DNA of 64,000 nucleotides. It comes from an uncultured Eubacteriales bacterium. GTDB taxonomy: Bacteria > Bacillota > Clostridia > Oscillospirales > Acutalibacteraceae. The notes under the pieces are model-generated. The model did no database searches and had not been told where the DNA came from. It saw nothing but the letters and a program-made list of their open reading frames with translations. Location of the stretch: positions 1 to 64,000 of the forward strand of contig CAKUVH010000007.1 in NCBI GenBank assembly GCA_934695425.1, written 5' to 3'. How positions within the stretch are numbered: the first letter of the stretch is position 1; every line of letters begins with the position of its first letter. A program made the position numbers and the translations under genes. Positions 24,799 to 33,402 of this stretch are shown piece after piece.

Positions 24799-26496
24799 TC
24801 ATTTACTTGGTTTAAAGCTGTCTTTCAGGCCTACACTTCTGTTAAATACTAAATTTTCGCCGTTTGATGAATCTTTATCAAGGCAAAAATAGCCGGTTCT
24901 CATGAATTGATATGAATTGCCTAGCTGTGCGGTTTTTAGATAATTTTCAAGTTTGCAGTTTTTTAAAACTTTCAGCGAATCCGGATTTAAAACTTTCATG
25001 AAATCGCCCTCGGATTCCGGGTCAGGGACAGAAAATAAATTATCATAAAGGTTTATCGTTGCGTCAATGGCGGTGTTAACGTCCACCCAATGAATTGTGC
25101 TCTTGATTTTTCTTCCGTCCTGAGTATTGCCGCCTCTGGAATTCTCGTCGTACTCGCAGTAAACTTCGATAACATTACCGTCGGAATCTTTTTTGCAGCC
25201 GGTGCATTTTACGACATAGGCGGATTTTAGGCGGACTTCATTGCCGGGGAATAATCTGAAATATTTTTTGGAAGGTTCTTCCATGAAATCTTCGGCTTCG
25301 ATATAAACTTCTCTCGAAAAGCTTACGCTGTGTGTGCCCGCGGAGGAATCGTTGGGATTGTTTTCGATTTCAAATACTTCGGTTTTTTCTTGCGGATAAT
25401 TTGTAATCACAAGTTTGATGGGGTTCAAAACGCCCATGACGCGCGTTGCGTTGAGGTTTAAATCTTCGCGCAGACAGTGCTCCAAAAAGGCATATTCGAC
25501 AGTACTTATAACTTTGGAAACACCTATTCTTTCGCAGAAATTTCGAATCGATGCGGGAGTGTAGCCGCGACGTCTGAGACCGCAAATTGTTGGAAGTCTG
25601 GGGTCGTCCCAGCCCGAAACCACGCCTTCTTCGACGAGTTTTCTGAGCTTACGCTTGCTCATAACCGTGTTATTTATGTTAAGTCTCGCAAATTCGATTT
25701 GACGGGGCTTTTGAGGCAATTCGGAATTATTCACAACCCAATCGTAAAGCGGTCTGTGATCTTCGAATTCAAGCGAGCACAAAGAGTGCGTAATGCCCTC
25801 CATTGCGTCCTCGATGGGGTGCGCGTAATCATACATGGGATAAATGCACCACTTGTCTCCGGTTCGATGATGCGAAGAGTGATTTATCCTGTAAATGACG
25901 GGGTCGCGCATGTTGAAATTCCCTGAACTCAAATCGATTTTGGCTCTTAAAGTCATTTTTCCGTCGGGGAATTCTCCGTTTTTCATCCTTTTGAAAAGTT
26001 CAAGGCTTTCGCTTGAAGGTCTGTCTCGATACGGGCTTTTCGCGGGAGTTGAAGCGTCACCGCGGTTGGCTTTGACTTCCTCGGGAGTGAGCTCGCAAAC
26101 GTAAGCGAGGCCTTTTTCGATGAGCTTGCAAGCGTTTTCATACATGACATCGAAATACTCGGAAGCGTAGTAAAATCTGTCTTCCCAGTCGAAGCCAAGC
26201 CATTTTACGTCTTCTTTTATGGAGTCGACGTACTCAACATCTTCTTTGGAGGGATTTGTGTCATCCATTCTTAAGTTGCATTTCCCGGAAAATTTTTTGG
26301 CAGCGCCGAAATCAATACAAATAGCCTTGGCGTGACCTATGTGCAAATAGCCGTTGGGCTCAGGAGGAAACCTGGTGTGAACGTCTTCGTGAGCGAATCT
26401 TCCGCCCTCGGAAATGTCTTTTTTGATGGCTTCGAAAATAAAATTTCCTGTTAAATTTTCTTCTTGTTTATCTAAATTTATTTCATTTTTTTCCAT
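24799..26496 (-). CDS. glnS: Glutaminyl-tRNA synthetase
   Basis: A 565-residue class I synthetase. HIGH motif in PPEPNGYLHIGHAKAI (about 46-61), RMDDTNPSKE, the NHSSHHRTGDKWCIYPMYDY segment, KMSKS-like VMSKRKLRKLVEEG, and the GlnRS C-terminal beta-barrel anticodon domain (about 340-555). Many Firmicutes lack GlnRS and make Gln-tRNA by amidation; here it directly follows gltX (17-bp gap), so both paralogous enzymes are probably made from one message. Whether GatCAB is also present cannot be seen here. Confidence 0.97.
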   Translation of the reverse strand: MEKNEINLDKQEENLTGNFIFEAIKKDISEGGRFAHEDVHTRFPPEPNGYLHIGHAKAICIDFGAAKKFSGKCNLRMDDTNPSKEDVEYVDSIKEDVKWLGFDWEDRFYYASEYFDVMYENACKLIEKGLAYVCELTPEEVKANRGDASTPAKSPYRDRPSSESLELFKRMKNGEFPDGKMTLRAKIDLSSGNFNMRDPVIYRINHSSHHRTGDKWCIYPMYDYAHPIEDAMEGITHSLCSLEFEDHRPLYDWVVNNSELPQKPRQIEFARLNINNTVMSKRKLRKLVEEGVVSGWDDPRLPTICGLRRRGYTPASIRNFCERIGVSKVISTVEYAFLEHCLREDLNLNATRVMGVLNPIKLVITNYPQEKTEVFEIENNPNDSSAGTHSVSFSREVYIEAEDFMEEPSKKYFRLFPGNEVRLKSAYVVKCTGCKKDSDGNVIEVYCEYDENSRGGNTQDGRKIKSTIHWVDVNTAIDATINLYDNLFSVPDPESEGDFMKVLNPDSLKVLKNCKLENYLKTAQLGNSYQFMRTGYFCLDKDSSNGENLVFNRSVGLKDSFKPSK

Positions 26497-26513
26497 ATTT
26501 TTAACTCCTTATA

Positions 26514-27941
26514 TTAAAGCTTTGAAAGAGCATTTTTTATTCTTTTTAAAGACTCTTCTTTGCCGAGGATTTCGAGGATTTCAACCGCTCCGCCCGGAGT
26601 CATTGTTTTGCCTGAAATTGCGATTCTTACCGGCCACATGACTGTTCCGTTTTTCATTTCGTTTGTTTTTGCAAAATTTATAAGCAGATCGTGGATGTTT
26701 TCGTAAGTCCAGGGATCTAAATTTTCGAGCTCCGGCAAGATTTTTTCCAAAACATTTTTAGAAATTTCAAGATTTGTTTTGCTTTTTTTGTTTTCGAACA
26801 TGTTAATATCATAGTTCGGTAAAGTTTCAAAAAAGTCGATCAATTCGGGAATATCCGAAAATTTCGAAATGCGAGTTTTCAGGAGTTTTGCGATTTTTTT
26901 GCAGTCACAATTCTTGACAATCTCACTTATATAAGGGCAAGCGAGATTCGAAAATTCCTCGTCGGTTTTGAGCTTCATGTACTCGGAGTTGAACCAATCT
27001 AATTTTTTATAATCGAAAACCGCGGGAGATTTGCTTATTCTTTCGGCGGTGAAAATTTTAGTAAGTTCGGAAAGAGAAAAAATTTCCTGATTGCTATCAG
27101 GGCACCAACCCAAAAATGCTATGTAATTAACGATTGCTTCGGGGAGATAGCCCTTTTTCACGAGGTCTTCGAAACTTACCGCGCCATGACGTTTGGAAAG
27201 CTTGGAAACCGTGCCGTCTTCGTTTTGGCCCATTATCAAAGGCAAATGAATGTAGGTGGGGATTTCCCATCCAAGCGACTCATACAAAAGATTATATTTA
27301 GGGGTGGAAGAAAGGTATTCGCAGCCACGAACTACGTGCGTAATCTCCATTTCATGGTCGTCAACAACATTCGCAAAATTGTATGTAGGAAATCCGTCGC
27401 TCTTTATTAATATTTGATCCTCGAGCTCTTTATTATCAATTGTAACCTCACCGAAAACCATATCTTTGAAAGTTGTTTTGCCTTCCATGGGCATTTTCTG
27501 GCGGATAACGTAGGATCTGCCATCGGCGAGATTTTTTTGAACTTCTTCGGGGGGTAAATCTCTGCATTTATCTTTGTGGCCTGAAATATTTTCTTCGGTT
27601 TCGTTTTTGTCGCAAAAACAATAGTAAGCTGCGCCTTTTTCAACAAGTTCTTTGGCGTATGTTAAATATTCGCCTTTTCTTTCGCTTTGTCTGTAGGGAC
27701 CGTACTTTCCGCCGATATCCGGGCCTTCATCATGGTTTAATCCTACCATTTTAAGGGTGTTGTAAATCACGGCTTCGGCGCCTTCGACGAATCTGGAGCG
27801 ATCGGTGTCCTCTATTCTTAAAATGAAATCGCCGCCTTGCGACTTGGAAATCAAATACTCATAAAGCGCGGTTCTTAAGTTGCCTATGTGCATATATCCT
27901 GTGGGGCTGGGAGCGAAACGAGTTCTTACTTTACCATTCAT
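26514..27941 (-). CDS. gltX: Glutamyl-tRNA synthetase
   Basis: A 475-residue class I synthetase: RFAPSPTGYMHIGNLRTALY (HIGH-equivalent at about 8-24), LRIEDTDRSRF, the zinc-region-like CFCDKNETE...CRDLPPEE, and the KMSKS-type SKLSKRHGAVSFEDL. The C-terminal helical anticodon domain follows. Lies 21 bp after the carboxypeptidase gene and 17 bp before glnS. Confidence 0.97.
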   Translation of the reverse strand: MNGKVRTRFAPSPTGYMHIGNLRTALYEYLISKSQGGDFILRIEDTDRSRFVEGAEAVIYNTLKMVGLNHDEGPDIGGKYGPYRQSERKGEYLTYAKELVEKGAAYYCFCDKNETEENISGHKDKCRDLPPEEVQKNLADGRSYVIRQKMPMEGKTTFKDMVFGEVTIDNKELEDQILIKSDGFPTYNFANVVDDHEMEITHVVRGCEYLSSTPKYNLLYESLGWEIPTYIHLPLIMGQNEDGTVSKLSKRHGAVSFEDLVKKGYLPEAIVNYIAFLGWCPDSNQEIFSLSELTKIFTAERISKSPAVFDYKKLDWFNSEYMKLKTDEEFSNLACPYISEIVKNCDCKKIAKLLKTRISKFSDIPELIDFFETLPNYDINMFENKKSKTNLEISKNVLEKILPELENLDPWTYENIHDLLINFAKTNEMKNGTVMWPVRIAISGKTMTPGGAVEILEILGKEESLKRIKNALSKL

Positions 27942-27962
27942 TTAAATTCTCCTTTTTCAAAA

Positions 27963-28883
27963 TTATCTTAAAAATTTTTCTACGTATTCTTCGAGGCATA
28001 GCCCGCTGTCTTTGATTTTGGGGGCGTTTTCTTTGCCGACGTATCTAAAATGCCAGGGCTCATAAATTACGCCTGTATAATCTTTCCATTTTTTCTGATA
28101 TCTTTCTATAAAGCCGTATTTGTGAGCATTATCCATCAGCCATTTGTATTCTTTTGTTTTGTAAAAATCATTCGACACGCCATTAAAATCCACCGCCAGG
28201 CCGGTATTATGTTCGCTGGCCTTTGGGCGTGCGACAACTCTTTCGGCGCGTTTTTCGGCTTCGTCTTGAGTTAGAACTGCTTTGGATTTTTCACGTTCCA
28301 CCTGCCTGTTAAAAAGCTTTTTCTGGTAATTTACATCTCTATATCCGGATGAAATCCACAAAATAATTCCATCTTTTTTGGCGTCGCTTATCATGGATTC
28401 TAAATCATCGCATGCAACCGCTGAAATCTCCTTTCCGCGGCAGTTTTTTATTTTAACATTTATGTCATCGGAAATAAAATTATCCTTGTTTATGACCATC
28501 ATTTCATAGCTGCAAGATTTATTCCAATCGGAAAAATCATATGATTTTTTTATGTTTTCACCGCCGGAATCAGCGTCGTTATCGGTTAATGTTTCGGCTT
28601 TTTTTGATTCTCTTTCGATTTCTGATTTTCCGAGTTCATTGAGTTCTTCGGTGTCGTTTAAATCGGGTTTTTGAGATGTTGCGGAGGTTAATCCTTCGGT
28701 TTCATCTTTGTAAAACTGCTTATCTATGAAACTGTAAAACGAAAAAACTCCAATACCCAAAACCGCCAAAACTGCGGTACTGACGAGTCCCCATTTTAGA
28801 GTCTTTCCTACTGCTTTTTTCGAATTTTTATAGAAATTTTCTTTTTTAATATCTTTGGGAGATAAACGCTTGTAGCAACCCAT
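27963..28883 (-). CDS. Membrane-anchored D-alanyl-D-alanine carboxypeptidase (VanY/M15B)
   Basis: A 306-residue protein with a short cytoplasmic basic start, one membrane helix (about 32-50, LVSTAVLAVLGIGVFSF), an acidic linker and an extracellular M15B peptidase domain (about 120-306). Zinc and catalytic motifs are present: SEHNTGLAVDF and EPWHFRYVG. It trims terminal D-Ala from peptidoglycan stem peptides. Located between the metallophosphoesterase and gltX with 20-30 bp gaps, so probably in the same operon. GGAGG precedes the ATG. Confidence 0.92.
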   Translation of the reverse strand: MGCYKRLSPKDIKKENFYKNSKKAVGKTLKWGLVSTAVLAVLGIGVFSFYSFIDKQFYKDETEGLTSATSQKPDLNDTEELNELGKSEIERESKKAETLTDNDADSGGENIKKSYDFSDWNKSCSYEMMVINKDNFISDDINVKIKNCRGKEISAVACDDLESMISDAKKDGIILWISSGYRDVNYQKKLFNRQVEREKSKAVLTQDEAEKRAERVVARPKASEHNTGLAVDFNGVSNDFYKTKEYKWLMDNAHKYGFIERYQKKWKDYTGVIYEPWHFRYVGKENAPKIKDSGLCLEEYVEKFLR

Positions 28884-28914
28884 TTTTCAAATCCTCCTGC
28901 GATGCAGCATTTCA

Positions 28915-31900
28915 TTATTCATAATACAAAATTTTCCCTGAAATTTCAACTGACTCCGATGATTTAAAATTAACGATTTCCGGTCTGATTCTCAAAATCA
29001 CCGATACGCCGTTAACGGAATGAATCTTTCCGCCGAGCAGCCTTACGTTGCCGAAAGATTCAATAGGAGCGCAAAAATCAGTTTTGCCATTCTCGCCCAC
29101 TATTCCTCTTTGAATTATGACATTGGAGCCGGCTCTTCCGATTATACTTTGAATGAACCCACCGTTAACTTTCAGCGTGCCCGAGACATCAAAAGCATAT
29201 TTATCTTTATCGCAAAGATATTTTCCGGAATTTACAATTACTTTTGAAGTTGAATGAGCGGAGTAAACAACACCGTGATCCGCAAAATTTTGCCCGGAAC
29301 AATTGAGATAAACCGCAGTATTCTCTCCGGTTGCGCATATTGCATATTTTTTGAATCCCATGCCGTAAGCTTTTCCGAAAGAGACATTATCATTCAGTAT
29401 AAGGACACTATTGCCGTGGAGTTCGAAACAGCTCATAGAACGGTATAGCGAGCCGCATTTCCTATTATTTTCCACACAAACATTATCGGCAAATATTGCA
29501 AAAGAATTCCTTTCTAATATAAATTTTACATTCGAAAGTTTTGCATGGCCTCTGATGCATATTGGTCTTTTCAAAAATATTTTATAATTGCGGCCAAATT
29601 TATTTTCAAATTTTATTTCATCGCATAAAGTAATGATGGTGCCGATGGTTTCGTCCTCAAGAGCCTCGATAAATTCACGCTTGGTTTTGATGGTTGCTAT
29701 TTTACTTTGCAAAATTTTGTTGTAATTCAAATTATTTTTATCGGCAGCCAAAAGGTCAGAATAATTTTCAACAAGGACTTTTTCGTTATAATCGAGGTTA
29801 TCGTACAGCGCAAAAATTCTTTCCAGACGCTTTGTGTGAGATATCCAGGGGCAATCGGGAATATTTTTTATAAACCTTGAAATCGTCGCACTATCGATAT
29901 GCATATTTTCGGAATTATCTTTCAGGAGCTCAAAGCTGTCAATTTTCTCGAAAGTTTTATTTGAGGAATCGAAAGAAAATGCATTGAATTTAAAACTGTT
30001 TTTGGTGATTTCAACTGAAGAATAAACAGGAGATTCCAATTTAATGGATTTTTCATACGGAAAATCTATGGGGAAATACTGTTGATAATTTTTCACGCCG
30101 GACGTGCCGGGAGTTACAAAAACCGTGCCTTCGGGGGTGGAATATGTTTTTAGTGCATATTCGTTTTCGGATATTTTTACTTTTGAAGATAGAATTTTTT
30201 CTCCGTGAGCCAAAAGTGGCGTCCTTAAATAAACATGATCATGGCCGCCGAATACCACATCTATTTTCCCTTCGTAGACCAAGTTTACTATTTGCTTTCC
30301 GATGGATTTTACGTCCGGGTCAACGTGGTGAGGGCCGTTGGAATACGGGCTTTTATGCGTCAAAAGAACCTTCCAAGGAGTTTTTGCGTTTTTTGCGATA
30401 TTTAACGCCCAACTGTATTGACGACGGTCGAGTTTGTCATCACAGCCGGTATTGGTGTTGAGAACTATGAACGTGGCGTTCCCGCAGATAAAACTATAGT
30501 ATGCGCCGTAGGAAGAATTTTGAGGAGGAATATCGGGGATATTAAAATGAGACAGAACCGAATTTTCAATGCCGTTATTGACCGCAAGAGAATTGACTCG
30601 AGCCTCATGATTACCACTAAGAGGCATAAAAGGGTGATTTTTCCAGATTTCAGAGTTCAAAATCCAGTCCCAAAACTCTTCGTTATTGCCGTCATCTACA
30701 AAATCCCCCAAATGAACCACGAAATCAGAGCCGGGAGTATTTGAAAAAGCGGATTCGACCATTTCGAGGAAGGTTTGATAATCGCTGTGAACCATTCCTT
30801 GGGAGTCGGACAGAATTAAAAACTTAATTTTTTCGGAGTCGGGATTTATTGTCGTTTCGAAAATATCTGTTATTTTTTGGTCGCCAAAAATTATTCGATA
30901 ATATATTTTGCCGGGGGTTAAATTACTGAGTTTGGCGGAATATTTTGTGAACTCGGCAATTTTAAAACTTGAAACAAGACCTAAATTCAGAACCGGGATA
31001 AGTTTTTTAACTGTTTTGGATGAGGCTTCGGAAATGATCGAATTTTTAAAATCTTTTGAATAGGAATACTCTATGTGGCATTTTTTTATATCAGTATTTG
31101 TGAACCACCTGAATTTGCGTTCAGAATGGGGATTTTCGCCCAAACTTACAGTAATTCCAAAAGGCTTGTCGTGAATATTCATATTGCTTTCGCATGCGCA
31201 GTCTTTGTTTATGTCGCTCAAAAAATCTTCGGCAAGTTCCAAAATTATTTCTCCGGCGCCGCGTATAAAACTGGGGCTGACGTAATTTTGAGCAAAGCTG
31301 TATATAAGTTTTTTGACGTCTATCCTAAAAAGGCGAATAAGCTGGGAGATTTGGCCCTTATTTGTTTGCTGATTAAGAAAGGTTCGAACCGCGAAAGAAT
31401 CAAATGTAACTTTAAAATTAATGAAAATATTTTCACTTACGCTGGATATCATTTCGGAAATGTACTGAGTGAGAAATTCTATCCATTTTTTTATGAATTT
31501 CCCTTTTCGAATATTTTCGAAAGCTTTATCCGCCCAGGAAGGCATGTCGCTGGATGAATTATAATAATTTATCAAAATAAGCATAGCCATGTCGTACAGC
31601 GTTTTTTCCTCGGAAGTTTCAGGCTTGTAGATTTGTGTATCCGATAAATTATAAATAATTTCGTCTATTTTGTTTATCACGTAGGTGTCGTCTTTGAGAT
31701 ACTTATTTTCAAGCTGAGATAAAATATCGTCAAACGACCGCAGTATTTGGAAATCGGTTATTGTTATTTTTTTTATTAAAAATCTTAAAATTCCGCAAGG
31801 TTCTATTTGAATGCCGTCAAAACGGTACTGCACTTCAAGCCTGCCTAAATTTTTTCCGAGCTCTATTGCTCTTTTTTTGGCAAGCTGATTTTTTATTTTT

Positions 31901-32052
31901 TTCAGCACAAATTCATCGGCATCTTTTCCGGGGAAAAGCGCGCTCATGCTTTTTTTCAGTCCGACTTTTTTTATTTTTTCCAAGAACGGTTTTAGGGAAT
32001 CGATAATTATTTTGCTTATTTGACCGCCTTTAAAATCATCATTTTTACTCAT
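28915..32052 (-). CDS. Giant leaderless metallophosphoesterase with N-terminal helical and C-terminal beta-helix regions
   Basis: A 1045-residue protein. Residues 1 to about 300 are helical, charged and unrecognised, with no signal peptide. About 300-405 resembles the fibronectin-like domain that precedes purple-acid-phosphatase-like enzymes. About 408-690 is a calcineurin-like phosphoesterase: LSDSQG, LGDFVDDG, GNHEAR, LTHKSPY and GGHDHVY supply metal ligands, with Asp-Ser-Gln in place of the usual DxH in motif I. About 750-1045 shows short repeated strands with Asn/Gly turns (NSVLILNDNV, NTAVYLNCSG, SKVIVNSGKY), like parallel beta-helix adhesin domains. Relatives are usually secreted, so absence of a leader is odd; delivery by another route or N-terminal remodelling is possible. 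GGAGG precedes the ATG. Substrate unknown. Confidence 0.8.
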   Translation of the reverse strand: MSKNDDFKGGQISKIIIDSLKPFLEKIKKVGLKKSMSALFPGKDADEFVLKKIKNQLAKKRAIELGKNLGRLEVQYRFDGIQIEPCGILRFLIKKITITDFQILRSFDDILSQLENKYLKDDTYVINKIDEIIYNLSDTQIYKPETSEEKTLYDMAMLILINYYNSSSDMPSWADKAFENIRKGKFIKKWIEFLTQYISEMISSVSENIFINFKVTFDSFAVRTFLNQQTNKGQISQLIRLFRIDVKKLIYSFAQNYVSPSFIRGAGEIILELAEDFLSDINKDCACESNMNIHDKPFGITVSLGENPHSERKFRWFTNTDIKKCHIEYSYSKDFKNSIISEASSKTVKKLIPVLNLGLVSSFKIAEFTKYSAKLSNLTPGKIYYRIIFGDQKITDIFETTINPDSEKIKFLILSDSQGMVHSDYQTFLEMVESAFSNTPGSDFVVHLGDFVDDGNNEEFWDWILNSEIWKNHPFMPLSGNHEARVNSLAVNNGIENSVLSHFNIPDIPPQNSSYGAYYSFICGNATFIVLNTNTGCDDKLDRRQYSWALNIAKNAKTPWKVLLTHKSPYSNGPHHVDPDVKSIGKQIVNLVYEGKIDVVFGGHDHVYLRTPLLAHGEKILSSKVKISENEYALKTYSTPEGTVFVTPGTSGVKNYQQYFPIDFPYEKSIKLESPVYSSVEITKNSFKFNAFSFDSSNKTFEKIDSFELLKDNSENMHIDSATISRFIKNIPDCPWISHTKRLERIFALYDNLDYNEKVLVENYSDLLAADKNNLNYNKILQSKIATIKTKREFIEALEDETIGTIITLCDEIKFENKFGRNYKIFLKRPICIRGHAKLSNVKFILERNSFAIFADNVCVENNRKCGSLYRSMSCFELHGNSVLILNDNVSFGKAYGMGFKKYAICATGENTAVYLNCSGQNFADHGVVYSAHSTSKVIVNSGKYLCDKDKYAFDVSGTLKVNGGFIQSIIGRAGSNVIIQRGIVGENGKTDFCAPIESFGNVRLLGGKIHSVNGVSVILRIRPEIVNFKSSESVEISGKILYYE

Positions 32053-32071
32053 CTAAAACTTCCTCCGGCTT

Positions 32072-32902
32072 TCAGTCGAGCAAGGATTTAACCAGTGCAA
32101 TCTCTTTCTCAAAATCATCCAAAACTTTGGCAGGAGTTTCTAAGATAAACACTTTATCTTTGAGCTCGGGGTGATTTATGATTCTTTGAATGGCTTCTTT
32201 TCCGATCTTCCCTTTTCCGATTTTTTCGTGTCTGTCTTTATGACTGCCCAATTTGTTTTTGCTGTCGTTAAGATGTATCACATGGAGTCTTTCGAGACCG
32301 ATTACTTTATCGAATTCATTTAAAACGCCATCCAAATCGTTTACTATGTCATATCCTGCATCAAAAACATGGCAAGTGTCCAAACACACGCCTAATTTAT
32401 CGGCAAGATTCACTCTGTTTATTATTTCTCGAATTTCTTCGAATTTGCTCCCTATTTCTGTGCCCTTCCCCGCCATGGTTTCAAGGAGAACTTTGGTTTT
32501 TAGAGTTGGAGTCAAAATTTCGTTCAAGGCGCTTGAAATTTGCTCGATTCCGATTTTATTTCCTTGTTTTGTGTGACTGCCGGGATGAAAATTATAATAC
32601 CCCCCGCCTACACTCTCCAAAAACTCCAAGTCGTCTTTCATTAAGAATTTGCCATAGTGCCTGATTCTTTCTGTGCGAGAACACAAATTAATTGTAAAAG
32701 GCGCATGAGCAACTATTTCTGCAAAATTATGTTCGCGGCATACTTTTAAATATCGATCAACATCACCGATATCGATGTCGTGCCAAAAATGGCCAAAAAC
32801 ATTCCTCGTAAAATACTGAAAAGTATTTGCCCCGATAACTTCTGCTTGACATGCCGCCGCTGCAAGGCCTTCTTCGGGTATAAGATGGCAACCTATCTTC
32901 AT
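32072..32902 (-). CDS. nfo: Endonuclease IV (AP endonuclease)
   Basis: A 276-residue TIM-barrel zinc enzyme that cuts DNA at abasic sites in base excision repair. Motifs seen: GANTFQYFTRN near the start, VAHAPFTINLCS, NFHPGSHTK, LLETMAGKGTEIGSKFEE, GVCLDTCHVFDAGYD, HLNDSKNKLGSHKDRHE and the terminal ILETP. First gene of a likely minus-strand operon with the phosphoesterase, 20 bp downstream. Confidence 0.95.
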   Translation of the reverse strand: MKIGCHLIPEEGLAAAACQAEVIGANTFQYFTRNVFGHFWHDIDIGDVDRYLKVCREHNFAEIVAHAPFTINLCSRTERIRHYGKFLMKDDLEFLESVGGGYYNFHPGSHTKQGNKIGIEQISSALNEILTPTLKTKVLLETMAGKGTEIGSKFEEIREIINRVNLADKLGVCLDTCHVFDAGYDIVNDLDGVLNEFDKVIGLERLHVIHLNDSKNKLGSHKDRHEKIGKGKIGKEAIQRIINHPELKDKVFILETPAKVLDDFEKEIALVKSLLD

Positions 32903-32990
32903 TATATATCCACCACTTTCGCTATTTTAATAATTATATTATAGTGTATTTTCAAAAAATAATAAAACTTTTTTAAACAATAAATATTAA

Positions 32991-33019
32991 TTGACTTTTC
33001 GTTAAATTAATGATATAAT
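32991..33019 (+). promoter_or_regulatory. Strong promoter of the 62-residue protein gene
   Basis: TTGACT (32991-32996), a 17-bp spacer and TATAAT (33014-33019), 34 bp upstream of the ATG. Confidence 0.8.
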
Positions 33020-33053
33020 AGAGTTAATCTTAAGATCATAGGAGGAATCATAT

Positions 33054-33242
33054 ATGGAAACAGCATTAAGAGCGCTTGTGAGTTCAGTATTGATAGCGAC
33101 AGGACTTTTAGTTACCGCAGCAGGAATAACAACCGCGATGGGAAAATTGAGCCCCGCTGATGCGACTGAGTTCTTAAATTTATTCTCTACTGAAAAACCA
33201 GTAGTAGTCAAGGTCGTGCCTTCGAGTATTTATTATTATTAA
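33054..33242 (+). CDS. Small hydrophobic protein, unrecognised
   Basis: A 62-residue protein with its own near-consensus promoter, AGGAGG eight bases before the ATG, and its own terminator, so it is very probably expressed. Residues about 5-28 are a single hydrophobic helix (ALVSSVLIATGLLVTAAGIT), followed by a polar stretch and a Val/Tyr-rich end (VVVKVVPSSIYYY). It has no Cys and no double-glycine leader. It lies immediately upstream of the giant repeat protein on the same strand but in a separate unit. It could be a small membrane protein or a secreted peptide; function unknown. Confidence 0.7.
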   Translation: METALRALVSSVLIATGLLVTAAGITTAMGKLSPADATEFLNLFSTEKPVVVKVVPSSIYYY

Positions 33243-33263
33243 AAATTTTTCTGCTATTAAGAA

Positions 33264-33304
33264 AGTCGGATTAAAAGCTTTACGGTTTTTAATCCGATTT
33301 GTGT
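33264..33304 (+). terminator. Terminator of the 62-residue protein gene
   Basis: Stem TCGGATTAAAA (33266-33276) with TTTTTAATCCGA (33286-33297), a 9-base loop, then TTTGTG. Confidence 0.75.
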
Positions 33305-33332
33305 TAGAAAACGACAAAAGCCTAAATTTATA

Positions 33333-33361
33333 TTGCATTTATTATAAAATTATGCTACAAT
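33333..33361 (+). promoter_or_regulatory. Promoter of the giant repeat protein gene
   Basis: TTGCAT (33333-33338), a 17-bp spacer and TACAAT (33356-33361), 41 bp before the ATG. Confidence 0.6.
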
Positions 33362-33402
33362 ATCTAAGAATTATGTTGATAATATAAAAAGGAGGTATAA
33401 TT

